Shown here one piece after another: positions 35,580-46,876 of a stretch of DNA of 64,000 nt. Location: the NCBI RefSeq assembly GCF_027744825.2, contig NC_071338.1, positions 28,643,501-28,707,500 of the forward strand, in the 5' to 3' direction. The notes under the pieces were generated by a model. The model worked only from the letters and a program-made list of their open reading frames with translations, was not told the DNA's origin and did no database searches. A program made the translations under genes and the position numbers. Each line of letters opens with the position of its first letter. Position 1 is the first letter of the stretch. Source of the stretch: Synchiropus splendidus (Eukaryota; Chordata; Actinopteri; Syngnathiformes; Callionymidae).

Positions 35580-35905
35580 GTTCTCTCTGCGCCCGACAGA
35601 AAGGCTCTTACTTGAGTTGTATCTTGAATGACTCAGAAGGCCATCCGCCACCCCGCGCATGGCCGCCCTCCAGATTATGTATTGATTTTTGATATGAGAG
35701 GCTCATTACATAAACAGAGAAAGCAACACAAAAAAAGCCGGCGAACCTTTGCATAAATCCTTTAATTGAATTTCCAGCGCTGGTGGTTTGAGGTTGTCTT
35801 TTTAATTGAATGGGCTGCTGGTGTTGCGATTTGCATGCATGGGAGCGGGTCCTGTCCCAGATAAAGTGCCATTGATCCTTATTAAAGCTCACCTCTGGCC
35901 GCGCT
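35580..35905. promoter_or_regulatory. Enhancer-like block with paired TTTAATTGAA and octamer-like site
   Basis: TTTAATTGAA occurs at 35761-35770 and 35801-35810, exactly 40 bp apart. An ATTTGCAT site (POU/octamer type) lies at 35829-35836, a CTTTGCATAA at about 35749 and a CCATTGATC SOX/TCF-like core near 35870. The block is free of repeats. The density of developmental transcription-factor cores makes this the best enhancer candidate in the window, but the role is inferred from motifs alone. Confidence 0.35.
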
Positions 35906-36285
35906 GTGGACTAACAGGGAAAATTAAATGTGTTCATGGTGCATATGCTTAGCTGCCCGCAGGCAGGACAGTGAACACCAGCTCCGTGAAGAACATGAGC
36001 AAGATAGGATGAAAAGAATCTATAATTATGCTGAAATTAGTTTGACTACTGTTTTTCTTTTTTCTTGCTCCTGTTCTATTAAGGCCATTTTGAGCTGGGC
36101 TCAACTACGGAAAACCAGATGAGATAAATGGAAGTTTGGTAGCTGAACTGATTCTTGACTGAATGGGAAAAAAAATCACGCATATCCTCACTGTGAACTC
36201 AACAGTAGGAACACGATGAAGGTTCACTGGATGGTCACTAGCAGTTGGCAGAAGCTTGTAGAGCCGCTGCTAGTCTGCTATCTAG
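35906..36285. other. Unique noncoding stretch
   Basis: Nothing recognised. Confidence 0.5.
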
Positions 36286-36590
36286 AATCAGAGGTCAGTG
36301 AGGATCCCACCAACTAGGAAAGTGCTTAGGAACAATGTGCAATAATGAACAAAACAGAATAATAACAATAAAAAATGAATAAACAATAATAATAGCTGAC
36401 GAGAAGAACCTGTTCCTGTGACAGGAGCTAGTGGACTGGATGGACCGTAGCCTCCTGCCAGAGGGAAGAGGAACAAACAGTCCATGACCAGGGTGAGAAG
36501 GGTCGGCTCTGATCCCACCTGTACGTCTCTGGGTCCTGGAGACATGCAGGTCATGAGGAGGTGCAAGAATGCAAGAGACAAGTTAAGGTT
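36286..36590 (-). mobile_element. LINE 3'-end fragment, minus strand (copy 1)
   Basis: It matches 50929-51270 over GACCGTAGCCTCCTGCCAGA, GGGAAGAGGAACAAACAGTC and GGTGAGAAGGGTCGGCTCTG. On the minus strand the block resembles the end of a CR1/L2-type LINE ORF2 plus 3' UTR that is common in fish. AT-rich AATAAC units at about 36355-36395 replace the sequence between coding end and tail. It is dead. Confidence 0.6.
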
Positions 36591-37069
36591 GTGGGCATCT
36601 CCCCAGAGTTCACAGCGTAGCCCCTTTTACTATCGCTTCTCCTTTGGCTGGGGACATCTTCATGGCCTGTGGAAATAGTTTCAAGGTGTCTTGAACTTGA
36701 TGCTTGTCCCAAGGAAAAACTGGTTTGTGGTTGTGGATGAATGAGTGAGAGGTTAATATGAAAATGAAAATTTCATTTACACTTTAGTTATCTTCTTTAG
36801 AGTTTATTTATGAAAAAAAGAAAATATTTTATGATATTTACACGTTGTTATTATATCTATTTTATTCAGAATTTTATTCATGAGGTACAGCTTTTTCAAT
36901 TTTCTCAACAGTTTGCATCAAGGGTATTTTTTTCTTCTTCTATTTCTTTAGCAAATTTGATGAACATGACTTGCACCTGATTCTGCTGCTGGTTGGACTT
37001 TTCCATGGCAAATATCTTTACGCTGATCACGTGGTTTCATGTCATTTCACAAGGTTGAAATCACAGTAA
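36591..37069. other. Noncoding stretch
   Basis: Nothing recognised; possibly eroded interior of the hAT element ending at 37156. Confidence 0.45.
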
Positions 37070-37156
37070 TGAATCAGTTCTATTCCTTGAATGGGCCCTG
37101 GACCCACTTGTTCTGGAAAAGGTTGGCCCCGAGATCAACAAGGTTAAGAGCCCCTG
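37070..37156 (-). mobile_element. hAT-type element, one end only
   Basis: Read inward from 37156: CAGGGGCTCTTAACCTTGTT, then GATCTCGGGGCCAACC. This matches the end of a common hAT class whose ends read CAGGGG.TCTTAACC followed by a GACC.CGGGGCCC segment. The left end was not located. Confidence 0.5.
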
Positions 37157-38651
37157 ATCTAGAATATGTTCTGAACATTGACTCATGACTTCATGTCCAG
37201 ATAGTAAAGTCACCGTCTTCAGTTTTTTTCACCCTCACATTTGCTTTGATCACCACTGTGAAAACTGACAGTGGGGCAACTAAACAAGGGGCGTTCTCCG
37301 TGACAGATACTCTCCTTACTGACACATTTATTATTCGACGTGTCCCACCTGGCAAAGACAGCAGCAGTTAGCTGATAGAATAAGAATAATGCATAGCTAA
37401 TGACGGCAAATAGTGGAAACATGTTCCGTCAGAAGCGATTACTGGTCATTAAACCGTTTTCACAGCTGGCTGCTTTGCCTTATTAAGTATTCTGCATCAT
37501 GTGGCATGCAGAGAGGAATGGTATAAAAATGGTCACAGAACATTGTAGAGATGGATTGATCATAATCACAGCACTTTATGATGAGAAAACTGGGGAGAAT
37601 ATTGCAACCCTTCACAGTGGCTTCTAAGCCTTCAGCGATGTCCCACCAGGTCAGACTTCACACTACATACCATTATTTATGACACCACAGCTGGAGAAAA
37701 AGTATCCACTTACACTCTACTGGACATTGCTAATGTTTGCACTAAGCCTGGGTTAGGCGGTTGAACTCTTTCTCCGCCTGAAATCTGAAATCTATGTCAA
37801 TAAACATCTGTAATTTCATTGGTTGAAGCTTGTTTGACCATAAAAATATGTATATGTTGGAGCCACAGGGTTCAGAGAGCGAGGAAAAAAGTTGCGGTTA
37901 GTCCAGGAATTATGGTTCCGGTGAGTAACTATGGTGGCTGGGAAGGATCACTAAAAATGTCACAATCCAATCACAGGATGCATACAAGTCACGTTCAACG
38001 TGAGGCCAGCTAGACTGCTAGAGAGTCTAAGTCTCGTTTTTGGCCCTAACTCTGGGTTTTCGCGTTCACGTGTCAGTGTAGCGTGTCCCGATACTCCTAA
38101 GACCGAGGGCACTCGCCTTTCACCACTTGAAATGATCCCTTCAGGCGGCTCCAGAGCTGTCTTGAAACCAAGTGGGAATATGACGTGCGGATTCCAGGAT
38201 AGCAAAGTACTTTATTTAAAAACAGTGTTGGATAGGACAACAGGGACATTTTAGTTACAAGGACTACTCTTCCGTTTGTTGACTGTCTCTCGTATCACAC
38301 GTAAGCGAGCCAAATGGTCTCACGTGCCTGACAACACGACCAATACAACATGTATGTACAACAGTGTGTTTTTATTTCTTGTTAACAAACAACAGTGGCC
38401 TAGCATTCAGGCTAACGTTAACATCCTCATACCTCTAACAGATCTATCACCGCAACATAGCGGCGAAGCCGGCTTCAGCTCCGCCCATTTCTTCTTAGTT
38501 GGTTCACCAAACCAAGTGAGATTATCAGCGGTTGGAAAAACGTTGGAGCTGGCATTTCCAAAACGTCTCCAACAAACAAACACAGCACGGCAGCCATTGT
38601 CTTTACGAGTGACGTAAGTGGACGCGTCACGCATAAAGCGTAACGTCGTCA
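37157..38651. other. Noncoding stretch, no gene seen
   Basis: The 38040-38650 part is richer in CpG than its surroundings and carries ACACGTAAGCG and CACGTG-type words. It could belong to an unrecognised DNA transposon, but no matching ends were found. Confidence 0.4.
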
Positions 38652-38769
38652 AGTGTTGTCCCAATTCTTAGGGAAGTCAATTCACTTCACTCCGTTGTCG
38701 GAGGGCACTTCATAGTGGAGGGGACTCAAAACCAAGTGCTAATGTTAGGGTGAGATATGGGACACTGCC
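38652..38769. mobile_element. Short MITE-like element
   Basis: Left AGTGTTGTCCCAATTC; right, read inward, GGCAGTGTCCCATATC. The imperfect inverted ends enclose about 118 bp with AAGTCAATTCACTTCACTCC and GGAGGGCACTTCATAGTGGA, which are themselves partly complementary. The family is not named; the call is weak. Confidence 0.3.
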
Positions 38770-39642
38770 TTCCTGTCCCCAACTTGTGATCTGATTGGCT
38801 ATCGCGACTATCCATCAACTATATGCACCGTTCACTCAGAGTGCACAAACGCCTGCACTGTTGATTCTGAAGGCCTTGGACTGGTATAATACAACATGGC
38901 AACACAAGCTACTGAAATCTGACTGGATAAAAAGTCAGAAAAAACATTGGAATATACTATGACATGAATCTGAACAATATATCTAGTTTATAATAACTGA
39001 TTACGTATCCTATGTTTTGGGAAAAATACATAAAAATAGAAATATTCTCATGATTTCTGGTTATTTTAGGCCATCAGAGAAAGGCTTACTGACCCTGACG
39101 TGACAGTCTACTGAGTCCTTTGAGTCTCTCAGACACATGCCTGATGTTGTCTGTGGCCTGGACCCGCTCAGCACCACTTCCACGTCAAGCCAGACTTCCA
39201 GGAAGCTACTCTTGTTCAAGGAGGCTCCCTGCCACAGAAACACTGTTGTTGTTGTTTCTTTCATAGCTGTTGGCACCCCATAATCCTTCACTCTGAGTAC
39301 ACAGTCCTTCAGGCCAGTGTGTACTGTGGTAGGAATATACTGAATGTGGTGACAGGACAGAATAAGCATCAATGAGTTCACTTCATCCTGTTTTATGGGT
39401 GTAATATGCAACAAGAGGGTCTGCATGTGGTTCGAGGCTTGTCTGACTCAATTCTGGGTTCTCTTTCAATGGTGTGTGGGCTTCTGCTTGGCACACAGGT
39501 TTCCTCCCACAAGCGTACTTCGGCTTGTAGATTCCTCTAAATTTGCCTCTAAAAAATTGTTGACAAGTGACTCCCACCTTTAGCACTGAGTAGCTGGTTT
39601 ATGCTCACGCACCCTTCATTTTACCTCACAGATCATGTAGCA
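38770..39642. other. Unique noncoding stretch
   Basis: The minus-strand ORF at 39061-39426 has no splice context or known similarity. Nothing else recognised. Confidence 0.5.
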
Positions 39643-40091
39643 CAAATTTCCTCAGGGGCCAGTCATATATTGTGACCGTTGAAAGGGGCTGTCGAATCCA
39701 AAGAAAGGAGGGAGACAATTTAAAATAAAAATCAAGTGATGCCATGAAATTACACTTTAAAATTGTGCAGAAAATGTTGGTTTGTTGTATTTTATTTCAT
39801 TTAAACCACATTCCATTTAAAGATTCTTGATGTGTGTCATATGTTTCAAAATCTACTTTCAATGCTGATGTATTTTAAGAGACAAGAAATACTCCTAAAA
39901 TAGTCAACGGAAAAGACAAATTAAGAAAAATAATCAAATGAGAAAGTCATGTTTCAGTTGCATCATAAGGAACAAAAAACAATGCGCAAGACAACTGTCA
40001 GAGACAATGTCAGTTTTATAGTTTTACTGACTTCAGGAGCGGCCACATAAATACAGTTAAAGGGCCACATTTGGTCCCAGGTCCGCACTTG
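39643..40091. mobile_element. Probable hAT remnant (right end visible)
   Basis: The right end, read inward from about 40091, is CAAGTGCGGACCTGGGACCA followed by AATGTGGCCC. The interior shows the same order of words as the hAT MITE at 33034-33548 (for example GTGGCCGCTC, then TAAAACTA, then CGTTGACTATTTT), so this is a diverged relative. The left boundary is uncertain. Confidence 0.45.
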
Positions 40092-40141
40092 GTTTTGTAG
40101 CGGATGCTTTCATCCACTAACAAAATTGAAAAACTTAAGCG

Positions 40142-40158
40142 ATATATATATATATATA
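40142..40158. repeat. Short (AT)n microsatellite
   Basis: ATAT run read directly. Confidence 0.9.
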
Positions 40159-40611
40159 AGCATTTGAGTTTTGGCTGCTTTGTTGGAAGTGTTCTATTGT
40201 CTGGTTAGCTCAATGGGTAAATCCATTCACCAAAATGCACAAGAGTTCCAGGGGGAGTTCATACCGAAGTCACTTTAGAAAAAGAAACAACATCCATCTT
40301 GCATATCCAGGATGGGGACTGGAGACAGCATCCCTCACACACATCCACCAGCTTTCCTGTGGGACGACTGCTGCATACCAAGCTATGTGTCCTGGAAATG
40401 TGTCCAGACTTTGCTTGAAGCCGTGGATGAAAAAACCACGAGAAGGACTGAGCGAGTGCTTCGCTGTCACCTCCTCATGTGTGCATGATGTTGCTTCATA
40501 TAAATGCTGTTTATCGCTACAAAACAAAAACAAGGCATTGAGAAGAGGTGGAAGAAACGTTGATGCTAATACTGGCAGAAAAGGCTGTTTTGGATTTAGG
40601 GAAACAAATAG
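40159..40611. other. Noncoding stretch with overlapping chance ORFs
   Basis: A 177-codon frame with an ATG (40235) overlaps a 178-codon frame on the other strand. Its last third reads through a LINE 3' end in the wrong frame, so it is not a gene. Confidence 0.5.
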
Positions 40612-40795
40612 TTGTTGTGGACTCGCTGGAGAGAGGATGTCTCCGGTCTGGCCTCGGGATCCCCCGGGAAGAGCTGGAGGAGCTTTGTGTGGATCTGGAA
40701 GTTTGGGCCTCCTTGCTCCGAATGCTGCCTCCGCGACCCGACCTCGGATAAGCGGCAGAAGAAGGTGAAGGTGAAGGTGAAGGTTCATAACCAGA
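40612..40795 (+). mobile_element. LINE 3'-end fragment with GAAGGT tail
   Basis: Translated, the end reads GIPREELEELCVDLEVWASL, then LRMLPPRPDLG-stop. This matches the C-terminus of a very common fish non-LTR retrotransposon (GIPPEELEEV..EREVWASLLRLLPPRPDLG-stop, followed by a simple-sequence tail). Here the tail after GCGGCAGAAG is (GGTGAA)n instead of the usual ATGG-type run. It is severely 5' truncated and dead. Confidence 0.75.
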
Positions 40796-41499
40796 GAATT
40801 AAGCAAGAGTTGCCTTGAATCTCTCTTGAGTGCCAGTGTTCCCTTTTCCCCACATAGCTAGGTAAAACTATCCATATTTCGCTATACTTTATTATGATTT
40901 ATACTCCAGCCTTGTGATATTTTTATCTAACTCTATCTATAACCAGATTCTGTGTGGGTGAGGCACTTTCTTAATCACCTATTTGGATGGGTTCTGATGA
41001 ATTTGTTACAGCATAAGAAAGCCAGACATACTAGGTGTGTGGCACATCTTTTTTTTTTCTTTCTTTGCCAAAGCAGCCACGGGGTGTTTTAATTCACTTG
41101 TGCCCGGGAAGAAGTAGTCCCTTGTTCTGGAATGACAATGCTCTCTTTCAAGTGCTGGGACACACCTGTGGTGAGTAGATCAAAGGAACAAGATTAAGCG
41201 GAATCAAAGTGAAATTCCAAATTGGAAAATATAGGATGGGATTTGGTTGCTAAATCACCGCTGGTGTGTTGTCATGTCTTTGCTTTAGATGCTTTGTGTG
41301 TTTGCTGAATTGTTGAGGTGAAGTTGTCGGTAAGAGTTTTTATGATTTGAGCTTGAATTTTGACTCGAATCGAATGTGCTTTTCTCCAGTTTTTTTTTCT
41401 CTTTTTTCCCCTCTGACGTGTTCGATATACTGTGATAGTGTCAAAATGTGGGGTGCAGGGCATCTAACCATCTAAGAAGTGTAGCTGTCATATTAAAGC
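40796..41499. other. Unique noncoding stretch
   Basis: A T-rich run lies at about 41050-41063. No supported feature. Confidence 0.5.
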
Positions 41500-41870
41500 T
41501 GCGTGCTCGCTCACTTATTTGGCCAGTGACTGGGGCGCCCCTGTTTGTCTACACCGCTGTTCCGGTTCAGTGGAGAGAGCAGCCGAGGCTGGACGCGCTC
41601 GGCTGTCAGGAACTCCTCCACTGATCTTGTAAACTGCGTGTGCACTCACTGAAAGCACACAGAGCTCCTTAACTCCGAGGAGCCGTCTGCGAGTCTGCAG
41701 CCTCCAAATGCTGGAGGCGACGCTGGCACTTACCTACTGTGGTGTCTTTCATTATTGTTCCAATTAAAATCTTTCAGGCCCCTAATAAGGCCCAGTGATG
41801 ACGCCACGCTCCGTGTTCGGTAACATTTGTGAATTAATAATAAAGCATTTAGTGCGAGTTAGTGGGGTTA
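41500..41870. promoter_or_regulatory. Possible conserved noncoding/enhancer-like block
   Basis: GC-richer, repeat-free block with CATTATTGTTCCAATTAAAA (41751-41770), which holds SOX-like ATTGTT and homeodomain-like CAATTA cores, then GCCCCTAATAAGGCC and a GAATTAATAATAAAGCATTT stretch near 41831. The regulatory role is inferred. Confidence 0.28.
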
Positions 41871-44164
41871 ATAAGGCCGGTCTTTGAGGTTTGAGGTGGT
41901 TGCACTTCACTGTGATGCTGAGTGTGCTGGGAAAGTCTCGCTTGGCACAATTGGTTCCGCCGGATACCAATAGAGGGCATTGTTGTCCAACAGCAGCAGC
42001 GTGAGGAGTCTCGTTTGAGCAGGTGCCTATGGAGGCTGCACTTCATCTCTCTCTCTGCTCAAGAGCAGCATTTGACTTCAAATGTCATGCTTTCTCATTT
42101 TCACTTTTTTAATGACTCTCGCAACTGGACTTGGCTTTTGTCTGGACTGACATTATACAGCATGTAATTTATGTATGGCCTTTTTTTCTTTGCAGTCCAA
42201 GTCTATTACAATATTGGTTTATACATTGTGGATTAAATCAATCTTCAGTTGTTTTAGATTGTTTATGTCGCTGATTATCTTCTATAAAACTTTACCGGTA
42301 ACATAAAAAAATATATATAATGTGTTTTTTTTGTTTTTTTTTCACAATAGATTCTACATAAGCCGCCAGTTCAATTCAATAGACACATCTTAGGTTATTG
42401 AAAGCTGATGCCCAGGTTCATTTGTGGAATACATGCATTGACATGGCTGCATTCAAAGTTGTTTGAGAACACGCCACAGTCGCCCTCACACTAGGCTGAA
42501 GGAAGTGTTCATGGTCAGTGAATGTCAAAACCGTGAGCTCCATATAATGTTGATCTCAACAATTCTAAGTTGTAAATGGTTCATCATCATGATATTTTTG
42601 TACTTCTTACATTGCTTGTCACTTGGATAGTAAGACAAACTAATACTGCGGCACAATAACCATTTGCTAACGGTATTTATTTTATTGTATACTATGAAAA
42701 CAAAAGTGAACTGAGACAAAGGTACAAAGGTTATTTTCAGTACTTTTTATTTTCAGTCGGTTTGAGTTGACAAATTGTAATGATGGGGTGCATGAACCAC
42801 ATTTCTTTTTCCTTTGGAAAGGTATGAATAAGTCTGAGAGAAACAGACGTAGATGTTTTTTGATTGTAAAAGCCACAGGAAGCATGCAGTGAGAGTACAT
42901 TGAATATTTTCTTTAATATTGTGTGTGTTTAAACTGAATGTCTACATGACTGTAGGCAGATATTAGCATAAAGACGCACCATGGTTGGCAGCTGTCTTGC
43001 TATCTTGAATAGATGCAGAGGTTGCTGGAATTCAGTGCAAGGTTTTCTGGTTGCACTGGAAATAGTGTTGTGAAAAGTGTTTGTTCCTGAAACTCCTCAT
43101 GACCTCAACACTCTCCCTCTCCATTTTTCATAATTGTCGTCGATGACCTCTCTACTTGCCCTTTTAAGAGGACCCTCTGTCTTCGCTAAATCATTGCAGT
43201 TTAGATATATTATCGTTCACATCGCTTAATGTATATTGATCTATTAATCTGATACGGAAATTTAGGAAAGGGCAGGCTGATTTATATTGAAGTTGAGTTT
43301 ATCTGGTTAAAAGCTTCATTTTACACCCTTTTTTTCTTTTCTTTTTTTTTTAGCAGAAATTGTATTGTACTGAAGTCTAAAAATGACACCCTCTTAAAAT
43401 CCGTGTTGAGCTTTTTTCCATTGAGAGCACTCTCAAAGACTCATTGGTCAAAAGGACAAAACTCACCCGCCTCATTTTAACACAATGGATGAGCATTCAA
43501 TCAAACGGATGCCAATTTATTGACCGAAGGGAATACACAAAAGAAAGGATTTAAATCTTAGCCGATAGCCATTAACAGTGAATCTGAAGATAGACAGGCG
43601 ATTGGTCATAGATCACAAATGGCAGGAAATCTATCTCCCCTTGCACGTTTCTCCTTTTTATTTCTGAGCAGTCACCGGGTGATTCAAACAACCCGGCTCA
43701 ATGCTCCCAGCAGGATGCAGGAAAAACACATGCAAAATATCAAGGGCATTCTTTAAATCAAATACAAAAATTCTAAACATGATGACGTAAATTGAGGGAT
43801 GCCTTTTGTCAGTGGATGTAAAGTCTTATATTCAACTGTTTAGTTTGTGTCCAGCTCTGGAGCTGCAGCCGAGAGAGAGAAAAAATCCAGTGTACACACA
43901 CAAACTATCTTATTTCTGAGGAACAAGTCACCGAGCAAAGAGTATAAATTGATGTCCTGTTAATGTAATCAATGTATTCCCTGTAATCACTTTTATGACT
44001 TGAAATACGAGGATTGTCATTCATTGTTGTGTTGTTGTAATCTTCCCCCGGACAGGAATTGCTCAATACATTTATTTTCTTCTTCTCCCTCCTCCACTAA
44101 ATAACAGGAAAAATATAATGGTGATTGTAATGAAATAGAAATCCATAAGCACTTGATGAAAACG
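41871..44164. other. Unique noncoding stretch, no gene seen
   Basis: T runs occur near 42326-42342 and 43339-43352. Short ORFs only; no recognised repeat. Confidence 0.5.
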
Positions 44165-44475
44165 TATGGCAGGACTTAAGACTTGGCAAGTGAGAAGTGA
44201 AATGCAAGGCGAAACACTGATGCCATTCTTGAATGTCGAGTCAGGATGGAGCTGGCGCTCTGGCCCTCGATGGACCCGGCACAGGGGGTTTTCAAAGGTT
44301 GTAAGGGAGAGGGTCAGGCAGGGCTCCACTCTGCCCACTCATACAAACATGCAGGTCAGGATGAAGATGGTGAGGTTCGTCGTGCAGGCATTCAGGACTG
44401 GTGGATAGGTGTGATAGAGGATGGGTTGAGGTGGAAGAGGCTGACTTGCTGTGGCAACCGCTGATGGGATTGTTG
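44165..44475 (+). mobile_element. Possible ancient LINE 3' fragment
   Basis: The end, GTGGAAGAGGCTGACTTGCT then GTGGCAACCGCTGATGGG, resembles the 3' end of the RTE-like LINE at 16865-16915 (GATCCGCTGTGGCCACCCCTGAAGGG). The preceding 250 bp are open in two frames but too diverged to place. Confidence 0.3.
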
Positions 44476-44680
44476 ACTGAAGATTCCTCTGGGGGTCGTG
44501 AATGCTGGGAATTTATGTTCAAACACTGTGACGTATTGGTTGTTAATATGCACTTAACTCAATGTCTGCTTTTGATAACAGGGAATAAGTATTTTGAGAC
44601 ATTATTTTGGGGTTGGAAGGATTTTCAGCGTTACTCCAAATGGAATAATCCATTTTCAGGATTGCTAATACTTGGAAAAC

Positions 44681-45080
44681 TGTACGTGGTGGACCACCTT
44701 GAAAGACCATGTCATACGTGCTGCTATAAGTGTCCTGCAGAATAAAGGGATATTGTTGGCTTTTGCATGTGTTTTTTAAACAACTTATACCCCAGAGTTG
44801 CAAAGGATATATGATCCAGAGTAGGTCAGTGTATTGATGACTGTGGGTACTGAAGCAGGTTGTCCCGGGCCGTGTTCACTTAAACCCATGACTTACTTAC
44901 CAGAACCACACAATCTAATTTTCAGACGCTGGTGTTCTTTTGAATGCTTTTTAAATGCATAGTGTTCGTGTCTGTTTGGACGGCAAAACATCATTACAGC
45001 ACTTGACAACTATCTCCGAGAGATTCATATATTTTTCGTGACCAGTGATCCCCCGCTCCCCCTCATTCTTATATTTGCTA
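44681..45080 (+). repeat. Duplicated block, copy 1
   Basis: Homologous to 47955-48408 in the same orientation. Shared stretches include GTTGCAAAGGATATATGATC, GTAGGTCAGTGTATTGAT, ACTGTGGGTACTGAAGCAGG and TTCACTTAAACCCATGACTT. It has small deletions relative to copy 2. The block has no visible TE ends, so it may be a local duplication or an unrecognised dispersed repeat. Confidence 0.8.
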
Positions 45081-46369
45081 ACAAGAACATTCAGTTTAAT
45101 TTTCATTTTCAGCCAAAAAAACGTTCTTTAAATACCTGAATATATGTTTCATGTATTCCATTTTATTGGGGTTGGACATATTAAATGATGAGTGTGTGAT
45201 GTGTGTCTTTGACAGCGATAGAGTCAGATTTATATTTGAATAAATGGGTTCAGTGTGAGAGGACAGTCCTTCCACACTAGTGTAAGGATGTCCAGAGGGG
45301 TTGGAATGTGAGCTTTGCTGCGGTCTGTATTCTCAGGTGATGGATAGGGTGAGAGAATGGGCGGTGGGGTGGGCAAGCTTTGACCTTGACCATGGAACAG
45401 TAAGCACTAGCTCAGATATCTCACATGATACCCATACATAGCAGCTCATTACGGAAGAGCCCCCTTATGCAAAGTGCAGAGCTCAACACTGGCTGGCTGA
45501 TCGGGGCTCGCCTGGCACTGCTGACCTAACAATACGACAACAGAGCCCTGCTCACCTCCCAAAAATAAGCCTGAGTGTATGGGTTACTTCATCAGCAGTG
45601 GTCAGCAGTAATCCAGTCAGGCATGGGTATTTGGGTTCCAAGGTTTCATGAGCGATGAGTTTTCTAAAACTTCAAGAGAAAGTGTTACTTTTCATCATGT
45701 TTTTTTTTTTTTTTTTTTTTTAACTTTGCTGACCAGGTGGAAACGCTTTCAGTCGGATTGTCAGATATTTCATTGCAGATATTCACCACAAATTGTGTGT
45801 GTGTGATACATGAACAGATGGCGTCCCTGTTGCCCTAAGTAGCTGGGAGAGGCACCAGTCCCCAGATAATGTGTGGAAATATACATTTTCTTTGCCTCTA
45901 TCTGTATTTTTCAGTCGGGAAATGTCCTCCTCAAACAGATGACTTCGGTTTTTCGCTCTGACTTGAGATGGTGCAGACTCATGTCAACAGTGACTTGCAC
46001 TGCTCTTCGTCATTGTGCGGTAACCGGTGAATCCACCCAGGACAAATGACGCGTGCGAGACAAAAAGTCAGCGAGTGGACTCCTGTGAATTCATGGTACC
46101 CTCACTCCGTACGTGCACGGGGCAGGTCTATCAGCTCCAGGGTAACCTCTTATCAGTGCCATTGGCATATCTTGAGCAGGATGACATAATCAATAATCAG
46201 AACTGTTAATCAATGGTATTCTAAATAAGCATTGATCGGGCCCACAAGGTTAGCCGGCTTTATCGGTTTACATTAAGCAAAGCAACACAATGGACAAAGG
46301 CCCATGCCTGGGACAGAGCTGTTTAACACCAAGCCATCCATCTTGGAGAGACAAAAAGAATGTGGACAG
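45081..46369. other. Unique noncoding stretch
   Basis: A 22-bp T run lies at 45700-45721. Otherwise nothing recognised. Confidence 0.5.
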
Positions 46370-46570
46370 ATAGATGCCGACTGTCTTTGTGCGCGTCGCC
46401 GCTCTATATTTGCTAGTTTATTGGTGACAACCGTAATTCTCAGGTTAAGTCTGTTTATGTCCGGTGGTATCTCTTCAATATTACTGTCACGCAAAAAGCC
46501 TCATTTGAATACAATGAAGCTCCAGTTGCATCTCATTATCGACATGGTCAGGTAGACAGAGGTCACTGAT
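46370..46570. promoter_or_regulatory. Possible conserved noncoding block
   Basis: Repeat-free block with TATTTGCTAGTTTATTGGTG, GACAACCGTAATTCTC and GTTTATGTC words. Antiparallel ORFs overlap it without exon borders. Inferred only. Confidence 0.22.
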
Positions 46571-46876
46571 TTGTGTCACCTCTCACAAATCGGCCATCTC
46601 TCGGGAGAGAGAGCCAGTTAGATGAAGAAGGAGCAGCGTGGCGGCACGCTGAGAGTCTGTAACCCATGGGGGCTCCACATCTCCCTAATTACCTGGTAGC
46701 GGAACAGCTGTCTGCAGGTTAGTTGAAGATGACCCTGGAGAATATTCAGCTTTCCAGTCACCATGGACTCAGCTGGTTCTTTACAGACCAGCTAGTCACG
46801 GCATTTGTCAGCTGGGTTGGTTTAGCGCTAAGAGGGGCTGCCTCTTCTCTATTTCAGTGTCACACTTGCAGCCAAG
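46571..46876. other. Noncoding sequence flanking a hAT element
   Basis: Nothing recognised. Confidence 0.45.

Noticed and set aside
36280..37164. ATCTAGAA at both 36280 and 37157 as a possible 8-bp hAT target duplication
   Set aside because: The sequence after 36287 is a LINE tail rather than a hAT terminus, so the match is probably coincidence.
40203..40265. TGGTTAGCTCAATGGGTAAA-like A box suggesting a tRNA gene
   Set aside because: No matching B box, anticodon arm or acceptor stem follows at the right spacing.
40235..40768. 177-codon ATG-started frame overlapping a 178-codon frame on the other strand
   Set aside because: Its last third runs through a recognised LINE 3' end in the wrong frame; no splice or protein support.
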